In this document: piece by piece, positions 40,101 to 47,342 of the stretch
How the letters are laid out: the number at the start of each line of letters is the position of its first letter
Position numbering within the stretch: the first letter of the stretch is position 1
Origin: Aurantiochytrium sp. KH105
Taxonomy: Eukaryota > Sar > Bigyra > Thraustochytrida > Thraustochytriidae
Assembly: GCA_003116975.1 (NCBI GenBank)
Contig: BGKB01000048.1
Location: 279,001 to 343,000, forward strand
Direction of reading: 5' to 3'
DNA: 64,000 bases
The notes under the pieces: generated by a model
Told to the model about the DNA's origin: nothing
Database searches by the model: none
The model's input: only the letters and a program-made list of their open reading frames with translations
Made by a program: the position numbers and the translations under genes

Positions 40101-40323
40101 CGGAGACAATGGCATTTGGAGCGAGTTCTCCCTCGGACTCGATGGCTGCGAGTCTCCACCTAAACCAAAGTCCTTGCTCGTCGTTTTCTGGACTCACACG
40201 AAAGCTTGGAAAGCTGAGTTTGAGATCTCCCCGCTCGACAGGCGGCGCATCTGCAACGGGCTTGCTGTCAGCTTCTTTGACCTCGTCGTTCTTGGCCTTG
40301 TCGAGCTTTGCCTTTTTCGCCAT
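37159..40323 (-). CDS. CFAP70: CFAP70 axonemal TPR protein
   Basis: The 1054-aa protein matches human CFAP70 in length (about 1120 aa) and order. Beta-rich, C2-like N-terminal sequence (about 30-190) is followed by a charged middle. The CFAP70 linker pattern comes next (ARALVPAPPVPKPRL; LLHNLNVNGHYQRMRLALKEAL; ALALLNQTFND). C-terminal TPR repeats run from about 550 to 1050. TPR blocks such as LRSALAIDDGHVSSLVAYGAVL and DAIDVLSEANLMDRAAP align with human counterparts. CFAP70 sits at the base of the outer dynein arm region and is needed for normal ciliary beating. It implies the organism builds motile flagella. It is intron-free here. The ATG at 40323 is followed by a Lys-rich start. Confidence 0.88.
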   Translation of the reverse strand: MAKKAKLDKAKNDEVKEADSKPVADAPPVERGDLKLSFPSFRVSPENDEQGLWFRWRLAAIESEGELAPNAIVSAGCTEVVECTSGDLGFDAAVRGVPLSADFVNSALTAARSGSNEAYEIVVEAYRGEYGNAEEDELVGKSSIGLIPLMSNVQEPLQVDLRLCESAESDADESKDSTMLNSLVLSIRIEALGKLYDYWTNGAVLACDKVSLRDLPEEWSARFREGETTGVALKLGNSALLCNGKLVLEASTSVEDVVDAAETAESPEASTEAPSEPAVWQVRLTAEEEEGQGLGQQQYVFLSPLDVQELREAGRAMLSVVVDAPPAEDARLELVAAGLASSAPFLQPGEARAIMTADLDIKNVPVLSEEETTDEGERKQVEEESVGAKCSLTVQMTLARALVPAPPVPKPRLANVRDLVEGRPARRMRRPSALEMLDEAAAEIVDRVTSVYGETKSEEERERAHLLHNLNVNGHYQRMRLALKEALSKFVTSERLGEFAGLDGDVLYCAVFERALALLNQTFNDKVEAAKRGQTSLKAKPTPARRLAELQERLTNLLARAYDLESAGLLAEAEEVFQERVGDAEKTALMDGEQDLPVDPIVWFEYADFCLRNGEERRAVAAECLRSALAIDDGHVSSLVAYGAVLMDSGSDAQAETFLVRAVEAGLPTGASVRAMRDIVTAHGLLQLMTERRADSQPPPSFVAASLGWPAETDNDDDVKSRAALCLQACASCLSWRLERVSARLLGAFKEGLAAMQTTLTPLEETETLFADRLLEGWLRGDVQEIESAIEVHDVPASGFLLLGRLLKGAEEDTEGSSTSADVKQASTLRKLALEQAFTRLQDAFDPENESEEAEELTDMWRIDLDEAIVRESVLQLGKMYLAERAAGAAKRVFLFACARWPSPDSWAGAGEACIMGRAFTDAIDVLSEANLMDRAAPRIWALLSLSCLHAGMKELAQRAFVHAAGLSDMDLWADLGKQFFENGDLERAATAFRARADLGAPQIPEFARVLLLQNKFEEASTLVDALATNEDVDDVEIVSLRELMAKLVVQGTV

Positions 40324-40998
40324 CCTTGCGAGAGACCCTTCGGACAGGGTTAGCTCAGGCGTTGCCTTGGGCGTTCAAGGTCCGTCGACCAAGTGGCTTT
40401 GGCGCTGCGCTCTTCGATTAGAGCTTTCGTTCTCGTCTTTTTCTTCAGTTGCTTCCCTGGCTCAAGCAAGCGCAGGTGAAGAAGGGACTGCGCAGACCGT
40501 CGAGAGCCACGCCGCGCCGTGCCGTGTCGTGTCGTCGAGGTGAAAAAAGACGAAGACCGTTGAATAAAGGGTCTATAAAGCGAATCAGTTTAGGCCTGTT
40601 TTTTTGTCTAATTTCAAGTTCCGAGACATTGTGACGGTTGTTGCCGTGGCCTATGTCCTTCCACTTCATGGGACGTATACATACAGCTATCGAGAGCTGA
40701 GAAATTGATAAACCTCGCTCGCTAACGTAGGAATGTACTGCCAAAATTTTTACAAGAGAACGAATGCGGCGATATTGCGAAATGATCTCCTTCCAAGAAA
40801 AAGGAAATAAAAATGAACTGAAATATGTGCTTGTCAGTGAATCTGAGCTCCAGCGTATAGCCTACTGCACGATGCTTATAATTCGAGGAGTGGAGCTTTG
40901 GAATCGAGAGAACAGCATGCAGCTCATTAATCTTGTGCTAGTATTTTCTACATTATGAATTTTATCTTATTCTCCTCCAGGTTGCCAGCCTGAGGCGA
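40324..40998. other. Intergenic, LtrA-1 3' end to CFAP70 promoter
   Basis: These 675 bp hold no ORF. TAGGCCTG lies at 40591-40598, about 270 bp upstream of the CFAP70 ATG, and TATAAA at 40573. The left part is AT-rich, consistent with the 3' UTR of the LtrA gene. Confidence 0.45.
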
Positions 40999-42390
40999 TT
41001 AGCCTGCAGTTTGTGCTTCATGCGAGGAGTCGTACCGCGAAGGACTCACGCCAGCAGGAAGAGGTGCCGAAAGTAGTGGTTCTTCCGAGGAAGGCATATT
41101 TTGTAGCGTCGAATGATGACCCAAATGTTCAAGATAGTGCATAAGCGAAGACTCAAAGACCGCATAGCCCAAGGTACAGGCCAAGGCTTGCCAGAGCGCA
41201 ACAAAGGGATTGATACCCGCGGGCTGCACACAAAGCGTGAGCCCAGCAACAACAGGCGGAAGCACAGCGGCAGCGGCGTGGCCAGCCCACCAAATGTACT
41301 TCACGCGACGCACCTCGGCCGAGTCACCCGGCGCGGGCTGGCGACGCCACCAATGCAAAAGACGCAGCACAAAAGTTCCGGCCATGCAGGCAGCAAGTGA
41401 GCTCATAAACAGCAAAAAATACCCCGAGCTAAGTGTAGTCTGCTCTCCGTCCGTGATCACGTCTGTAGAGAGCTTTACGGCCACGCTGAGCGTCAAGAAC
41501 GCCAGACCGAGGGCCCAATGGGTCGTCATATATCCCACGCCAGCAAAGGGGGACCTGCGCAGCGCGTTAAACTTGCGCGGTGGGACAATCGCAAAGTATA
41601 CGAGAGCATTTCCAAAATTCACCGCAATTGATAGCGTCATGGCCGCATAATATAGCGTACTCTTGTCCTCAACGTTGTGGTGCGAGGTCACTGCCGAAAG
41701 GACACTTTCGCCGAGCACAAGCATGATGAGGCTTGCGAGGCGGTTCTGCAGATGATCAATGTTCACCGGGAGACCCTTGTCGGCCAAAAAGTGCGCCCAT
41801 GTCTGTATGTACGGAAAAAGGAGCTCATATCCTGCGGTGCCAGCCAAAAGGCCTTGCAAAAGTCCATCCGATGCTCCCACGGCAATGCCGCAGACGAGGA
41901 GAATGACCGAGGGCAAAGTCTGCACGATGTCAACTTGCGCCTGCCGACGCGCCCGCGGCACCAACCAGTACACGATGACCAGCATGCATACGAGACTCGT
42001 GCGTTGGATGATGGAACCAATTGCAAAGCCCCAGCGCAAGTCGCTCGAACCTGTGTTGACCACCATCCCAGAGGTTCCAATCAGGTGCGTGAACATAAGC
42101 ACCGAGTGCACGAGCGAGGTATCAATGAATCTCGCCGTGAACAAGGTGTACTGCAGCCATGCAGTGTAGAACAGCGTGAACTGCGTTCCAAAGTCAACCA
42201 CGCTCTGTGCGAGGTCATAACTCGAGTCTTTCTGAAGGCTTTTCTTGAACCCATCGGCCCCGTTCGTGAAGGCGCTCACAAAGACGAGGTCCAAAAAGGT
42301 CTCCCACCACTCCTCCGCACGGCCCTCATACTCCTCGCCCCACTCCGCCGCAATACGGGGCTTGCTCCAGACGCGCCACACGTCCACCAT
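40999..42390 (-). CDS. LtrA-family multispanning membrane protein 1
   Basis: This 463-aa protein belongs to the low-temperature-requirement-A (LtrA) family. The diagnostic N-terminus is AEWGEEYEGRAEEWWETFLDLVFVSAFTN, where bacterial LtrA has WWELFFDLVFV. About ten hydrophobic helices follow. MLVLGESVLSAV with DHLQNRL upstream is the second LtrA signature. LtrA was named from Listeria growth at low temperature; its biochemical role is unknown. It lies 0.9 kb downstream of a paralogue in the same orientation, evidently a tandem duplication. Membrane location is not resolved: there is no cleavable signal peptide. Distribution suggests ancient transfer or wide eukaryote presence in protists. Confidence 0.9.
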   Translation of the reverse strand: MVDVWRVWSKPRIAAEWGEEYEGRAEEWWETFLDLVFVSAFTNGADGFKKSLQKDSSYDLAQSVVDFGTQFTLFYTAWLQYTLFTARFIDTSLVHSVLMFTHLIGTSGMVVNTGSSDLRWGFAIGSIIQRTSLVCMLVIVYWLVPRARRQAQVDIVQTLPSVILLVCGIAVGASDGLLQGLLAGTAGYELLFPYIQTWAHFLADKGLPVNIDHLQNRLASLIMLVLGESVLSAVTSHHNVEDKSTLYYAAMTLSIAVNFGNALVYFAIVPPRKFNALRRSPFAGVGYMTTHWALGLAFLTLSVAVKLSTDVITDGEQTTLSSGYFLLFMSSLAACMAGTFVLRLLHWWRRQPAPGDSAEVRRVKYIWWAGHAAAAVLPPVVAGLTLCVQPAGINPFVALWQALACTLGYAVFESSLMHYLEHLGHHSTLQNMPSSEEPLLSAPLPAGVSPSRYDSSHEAQTAG

Positions 42391-43309
42391 GCTCTCCGCC
42401 TCTTTACGCCCCTCCCCTGCTTGTAGCTAGCTCCCTCGCGAGGGCGGCTGGGACGATTCCGTGCGCACGTGCCAGACCCTCCGCCAGCTCGGTGCCACCG
42501 CTGCGGTGCGCCCGCCGATTTGCGTTTGGCTGGAGAGCGCGCGGCTCGGCGAGCGGGCTCGCGTCCGTCTGCCAGCCCGGTGAGGCCGAGCGGAGCCGCG
42601 AGCGGCGGGCGGGCGGGCGCGGGCGGTCGAGCAAGGTATGGATAGCAAAGTAATAAGGCGAGCAAGGGCCGCTCGCGCGGCCACACGAACTGAGGCTCTC
42701 CGTGGAGGCGGGCAGCTCACGACGCTGACGGCAACTGCGAGACGAGTGCGAGGCAAGCAATTACACGCTGCTGCTGCTGCTGCCACTGCATTTGATCTTG
42801 CACTTGCACATGCAGAGCAGACAGATGTATGGCGTACGCCCGGATCGGTGATGAAGGCCGCGCTCTCATCGTCAATCTCGGCGCAGACAGACCGTGTCGA
42901 GAAGCTCTTGCGAGACCTTGACGAGACGAGTGTGCCCGGTGCTGGAAGCTTGAAGCTGGACTTTTGAAGCTCGCGACGCTTCCTGGCTGCAGTGGTTGGT
43001 TGCGTGATTCTTTGCCTGGTTGGTTGCAGTTGGTTGATTGGTTGGTTGGATGGATTGTTGCAGTGGCCGGTGGCTGCGGAATGGAGAAGACTGCATCCTG
43101 TGGTGCTCGTCGCTGACGGTGGTGTGCGGTTGCCGATGAGGAGCAAGAACTCATCGCGTCAGAAACGACGATAAGATCGTACTGACAACGCTACGACGCT
43201 CCGCTCGGAAGTGTTGTGGCGGCAGCAGCTGCAGGTGCAGATGCAGCTGTAGATACAGATGTCAGTCGTGGTGAACACGAGCGCTATGACGTTACTACTC
43301 ACATTATCA
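42391..43309. other. Intergenic between the two LtrA paralogues
   Basis: These 919 bp hold the LtrA-1 promoter and LtrA-2 3' UTR. They are GC-rich near 42550-42640, with a CTG run at about 42763-42785 and TTGGTTGG-type repeats at about 42990-43060. No gene is supportable. Confidence 0.45.
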
Positions 43310-44719
43310 TCATACAGATGACAAGGAGTCGAGCAACGGCGTGCTCTCGTGAGATCTTGGGACGCGTGTCATGATCGCAGCGTCTGCGGCGTGAGAGCCC
43401 GAAGATTCTTGTGGCGGCGTTGCATTGAGTATGCCAAAGCCCTGAGCCCTGAGCCAATGCACAATGCAGGTCTCAAAGAGAACGAAGCCAAGGATGCAGG
43501 CGACGGCTTGGCCCAAAGCCGCGAGAGCGCCGACGCCTTCCGGGTGCTGGCCAAGCGTCACAGCCGCGACGATCCAGGGCAAAGGCATGGAGAGGGCGAG
43601 ACCGGACCACCACACATATTTTGCGCGACGAATGTGCAGAGGGTCCGAGGGCGCAGGGTGTCGGCCCCAGTAATGAAGCATGCGCATGACCATCATGGCC
43701 CCCATGGCCACGCCTAGTGAGACGAAGAGCAGCCAATGTGCACGCGGTGCAAGCGCGCTCTCGGTCGGGTTGCAGAGAACCGCCATGATGAGCTTGACGC
43801 CGACGCCCATACCCAGGAGCGCCAAGCCCAAAGCCCAATGCGCAAAAACAAGACCAATCCCAGCGTAAGCAGAACGGCGCAGCGCGTTGAGCAAGCGCGG
43901 CGGCACGATTGCATAATATACAAGGGCGATGGAGAAGGTCATGGCCAAGGAGAGAGCCATTCCCGTGTCAAAGCCTGGCGGCTTTTTCTCAATCTGATGC
44001 TCCGTGATGACCGATGAAACGACGCTTTCTCCGAGCACGAGCATGACGAAACATCCGAGTCGATCCTGAAAGTGGTCAATGTTGATGGGCACGCCTTTGC
44101 GCGAGAGTAGATTGAAGATGTGGGCCTCGAGTGGGAAACTAAGCTCAAAAAGCGCCAGAAGCGCCACGAAAACGCGCAAGACGGTTTGCGAAGCGCCGCA
44201 AAGAAGGCAAAGTCCAAGCACAATTACACTCGGCACAAGATGCACGATGTCGACCATCGCCTGACGCCTGCCGCGAGGAAGAAGAATGTAAATTGACAAG
44301 GACAGGCACATGAGAGCCATGCGCTGGAAGATTGCGGCGCTCACAAAGTCTTGCGTGGATGCCAGCGATCCTGCGTTGGCGACCATTTTGGAGGTGGCCA
44401 AAAGGTAGAAAAAGAGCAAGACAGAGTGCGTGAGCGATGTGTCAATGAAGCGCGTCTCGAAAACAGTGTAGTCGAGCCAGCCTGTGAAGAAGAGCGTAAA
44501 TTGCGAGGCAAAGTCGACAGCAGCCTCGAAGCCTGTCGCCCCGTGTCCGCGCGGCCCTGCTTCGAGGGCGTCCTTGAGTCCGTCTGCGACGTTGGTCACA
44601 GCCGCGACGTACACGAGGTCAACGAAGAGTTCCCACCATTGCGCGGACCTTTCCTCGTACTCCTCGTCCCACTCTGCCGCCACGACCGGTCTGGCCCACA
44701 GTCTGCGCATCTCCGCCAT
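43310..44719 (-). CDS. LtrA-family multispanning membrane protein 2
   Basis: The protein is 469 aa from the ATG at 44719. Frame further upstream has no ATG start, and this choice aligns its first residues (MAEMRRLWARPV) with LtrA-1 (MVDVWRVWSKPR). It has the LtrA hallmarks: AEWDEEYEERSAQWWELFVDLVYVAAVTN at the start, and DHFQDRLGCFVMLVLGESVVSSV mid-protein. About ten membrane helices match LtrA-1 in spacing. C-terminal helices and the tryptophan-glycine segment VWWSGLALSM (VWWAGHA-type in the paralogue) are shared. The function of LtrA proteins is unknown. It is divergent from the ankyrin gene across 277 bp that contain a tandem repeat. Confidence 0.9.
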   Translation of the reverse strand: MAEMRRLWARPVVAAEWDEEYEERSAQWWELFVDLVYVAAVTNVADGLKDALEAGPRGHGATGFEAAVDFASQFTLFFTGWLDYTVFETRFIDTSLTHSVLLFFYLLATSKMVANAGSLASTQDFVSAAIFQRMALMCLSLSIYILLPRGRRQAMVDIVHLVPSVIVLGLCLLCGASQTVLRVFVALLALFELSFPLEAHIFNLLSRKGVPINIDHFQDRLGCFVMLVLGESVVSSVITEHQIEKKPPGFDTGMALSLAMTFSIALVYYAIVPPRLLNALRRSAYAGIGLVFAHWALGLALLGMGVGVKLIMAVLCNPTESALAPRAHWLLFVSLGVAMGAMMVMRMLHYWGRHPAPSDPLHIRRAKYVWWSGLALSMPLPWIVAAVTLGQHPEGVGALAALGQAVACILGFVLFETCIVHWLRAQGFGILNATPPQESSGSHAADAAIMTRVPRSHESTPLLDSLSSV

Positions 44720-44840
44720 CTCCCCGGCCGCAGTAGCCTCGCCTGCGTCGCCTCGCCTTGCGTTTCTGCTGCAGAATCTTATTACTGCCACCCGTCGCGG
44801 ACACCTACCTCTCAGCTGAGATTTCGAGGACGATGATTTG

Positions 44841-44885
44841 CGCAACGCAATTTATCGCAACGCAATTTATCGCAACGCAATTTAT
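44841..44885. repeat. Three perfect 15-bp tandem repeats in a divergent promoter
   Basis: Three exact copies of CGCAACGCAATTTAT lie back to back, between the LtrA-2 ATG (44719) and the ankyrin-gene ATG (44997). Each contains CAACGCAAT. The position suits a multimerised regulatory site or a minisatellite; function is inference. Confidence 0.85.
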
Positions 44886-44996
44886 GGTCAGCCTGTGATG
44901 TGATGGGCAAAGTTACTTTCTACGTAGAACGAGGACTCGCAAACAAATCGCCATTTCAGCCAGCCAGCCAGCTCCAGCTGCAGCTTCGCGCGCGCG

Positions 44997-46868
44997 ATGG
45001 GCGCCAGCGAGAGCGTGCTGGCGCCAGCGCTGGCGGAGGCGGCTTACGCGGAAGCGTGCCGGAGCGACGACGCCGAGCGCGCGCGGGAGCTCCTCGCGGC
45101 GCGCAGGCCGGGCTGCGGTGATCGCAAGTCGCTCTCGGGGCCGAGTGCCTTCGAGGGGCTCGTCGCGGCGTGCTCGCGCGGCAACGTCGAGACCGTGCGG
45201 GCACTGCTCGCGGCGTCAAGATACAACGTAGGAGACGAGGGAGAAGATCATGTCCTCGATCTAGCTCTGCACGTCACTGCCAAGACTCGAGGCGACTCTG
45301 CAGGAAAGTCGCACAGAGCCGAGGAGCCGGCCGAAAGTGAGGTAGACCCAAGGAGATTGGCTTTGGACGGTAGCGGCATCAGCGGCGGTGGCGACAGCGA
45401 CGGCGGCGGTGGCAGCGGTGAAGCAGCAATAGCAGTAGCAGCAGCAAGAGGCCGTAGCAAGCTGCTTCAGGCCCTGCATAGCTCTCTGTCCTCCATCAAC
45501 CAGGTGAGCTGGCTTGACCCGCGCAATGCTCACTCGCTAGCGCTGCGAAAGGCTTGTCGCATGGGCCGCATTGAAATTGTTCGCATTTTGCTCGACGACG
45601 GCCGCGTTGACATCACCGCTTCAAACCAGTATTGCATTCGTGTCGCTTGCCAAAAAGGAAATCTCGAGCTTGTGTGTCTTTTGCTCGAACATCCAGACGT
45701 CGACCCCACGGTGCTCAACGATGATGCCTTTCGTACCGCTGCCGCGTACGGCCATCTCGCAATCTGCCAGGCGCTACTCGCGTGGCAACGGCCCTCAACT
45801 TCCCATTCAGCGTTACTTTTAAACACCGTCGATCCGGCTTCGCAAAACAATTACGCCATTCGGCTCGCGGCCTACAATGGACATTGGTCAATATGCAAAT
45901 TACTCCTCGGGTGCGAAACATGCGACCCGGCGGTGGAAGACAGCCTCCCGCTTCGCCTTGCAATCAAGGGTGGGCACCCTCAAATTGTCCAGGGCCTATT
46001 GCAAGATCCACGCGTGAGGCCATCATCAGACCTCCTCGAAGAAGCCGCTGCACGGGGCGAGGCAGAGTGCGTGCGCTTGCTCCTTGCCGACGGACGCGCA
46101 GATCCAACGAGCCACAACTACCGCGCGTTGTGCGAAGCTTACGCGTATAATCACGTTGAGACTGTGATCCTTTTGCTCAACGATGAGCGAGTCAACCCCC
46201 ACGAAAACTGCAGCGGCGATATTCTTGACCGCATGTTTCGGTATGCATGCGAAAACGGGCGGACGTGGCTCGTTTGTTTGCTTCTTCATCACCCGCGCCT
46301 TGGTGACAAAGTGAGGTTGCACGCTTCGGCAGACATGCCATTGCGTTTGGCCGTGAGCTTTCAGAGAACCGAGGTCGTCAAAATGTTGCTTAGAGCAGGC
46401 GCTGACCCGTCAGCCCAGCATCAGAATGCCATATACTTGGCGAGCGCCAGAGGCAATCTCGAGATCATCAATCTCATCCTCTTGCACCCTCTTGTTGACG
46501 CTTCACACCTGGACAATCGAGCTCTTCGCAGCGCACGCAGCGACGCTGTTTTTGCCACAATTTTGCGCAGCAAGCGTGTCCAAATCTCGCTCCGGCCAGA
46601 TGCTGTTCTCATTGATCCCCGTATTGCTGCCGCGTACGAGCTTCTCCTTTCCAACACCGTGCAGGCCTGCAGACGTTGTTTGGGTATCATTTCTGCTTCG
46701 CGTCGCGACTCCCATCCGTGGAGTGTCTTGTCCAAGGACTCTTTATTACGCGTGCTCGCTATGGCCTTTGGCCACGATGTCACCTCCTCGGTATGGTCGC
46801 ATGGTCACGCCTTCCGGGTCGCAGAAAACCTGTTGACCGGCCTCGTCACGGGCCCGCTCATGGACTGA
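44997..46868 (+). CDS. Ankyrin-repeat protein with N-myristoylation motif
   Basis: The protein is 623 aa and starts MGASES, a strong glycine-2 myristoylation context with Ser at position 6. Residues about 45-520 are degenerate ankyrin repeats. Units such as NNYAIRLAAYNGHWSICKLLL, SLPLRLAIKGGHPQIVQGLL and NAIYLASARGNLEIINLIL recur every ~33 residues. A Gly/Ser/Asp-rich insertion (about 115-145) separates the first repeats from the rest. The last ~100 residues contain no repeats and no recognised domain. It is probably a membrane-tethered protein-interaction scaffold. Partner and pathway are unknown. The gene is divergent from LtrA-2. Confidence 0.82.
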   Translation: MGASESVLAPALAEAAYAEACRSDDAERARELLAARRPGCGDRKSLSGPSAFEGLVAACSRGNVETVRALLAASRYNVGDEGEDHVLDLALHVTAKTRGDSAGKSHRAEEPAESEVDPRRLALDGSGISGGGDSDGGGGSGEAAIAVAAARGRSKLLQALHSSLSSINQVSWLDPRNAHSLALRKACRMGRIEIVRILLDDGRVDITASNQYCIRVACQKGNLELVCLLLEHPDVDPTVLNDDAFRTAAAYGHLAICQALLAWQRPSTSHSALLLNTVDPASQNNYAIRLAAYNGHWSICKLLLGCETCDPAVEDSLPLRLAIKGGHPQIVQGLLQDPRVRPSSDLLEEAAARGEAECVRLLLADGRADPTSHNYRALCEAYAYNHVETVILLLNDERVNPHENCSGDILDRMFRYACENGRTWLVCLLLHHPRLGDKVRLHASADMPLRLAVSFQRTEVVKMLLRAGADPSAQHQNAIYLASARGNLEIINLILLHPLVDASHLDNRALRSARSDAVFATILRSKRVQISLRPDAVLIDPRIAAAYELLLSNTVQACRRCLGIISASRRDSHPWSVLSKDSLLRVLAMAFGHDVTSSVWSHGHAFRVAENLLTGLVTGPLMD

Positions 46869-47342
46869 CACGTGAGATCCCTTCTCATCTACGACATGTA
46901 AATTGAATAACAACCTGTCCAAATCTTTCTGATTTCCTTCCCGTCATCGAGTCCATCCATACACGCAAGCCTTGTGCACGCACGCACACCATGAAAGTAA
47001 GCAAGCTCTCAGGCAGGAGGAGGCCAGCTGGGACGTGCTCGAGCCCCTCGCCCTCGCCAGCGGCGGCCCTAGCAACCTAACCGTCACCGGTCATAGTAAT
47101 CACTGTCAATCCATCAGTGGCAACCTAACGACCAAAACTGCTTCGACGCTCGCGCAGACGACCAGAGCAGACCAGAGCAGTCCAGAGCAGAGCCGAGACC
47201 GCGCGCGTCTCGGGCGACGGCCGCGGAGACCGCGCGCAGCAGCAGCAGCGCCAGCAGCGCCAGCACCAGCACCAGCACCAGCACCAGCACCAGCAGCACC
47301 AGCACCAGCAGCACCAGCAGCAAGCCTCTCGGGCGCGCGAAC
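46869..47342. other. Intergenic, MCM2 promoter and 5' UTR
   Basis: These 474 bp lie between the ankyrin and MCM2 genes. The 3' part (about 47237-47325) is an imperfect AGCACC/AGCGCC repeat directly before the MCM2 ATG. No other gene is seen. Confidence 0.5.

Noticed and set aside
44720-44845. Longer N-terminus of LtrA-2
   Set aside because: It opens at a non-ATG codon and is absent from the paralogue.
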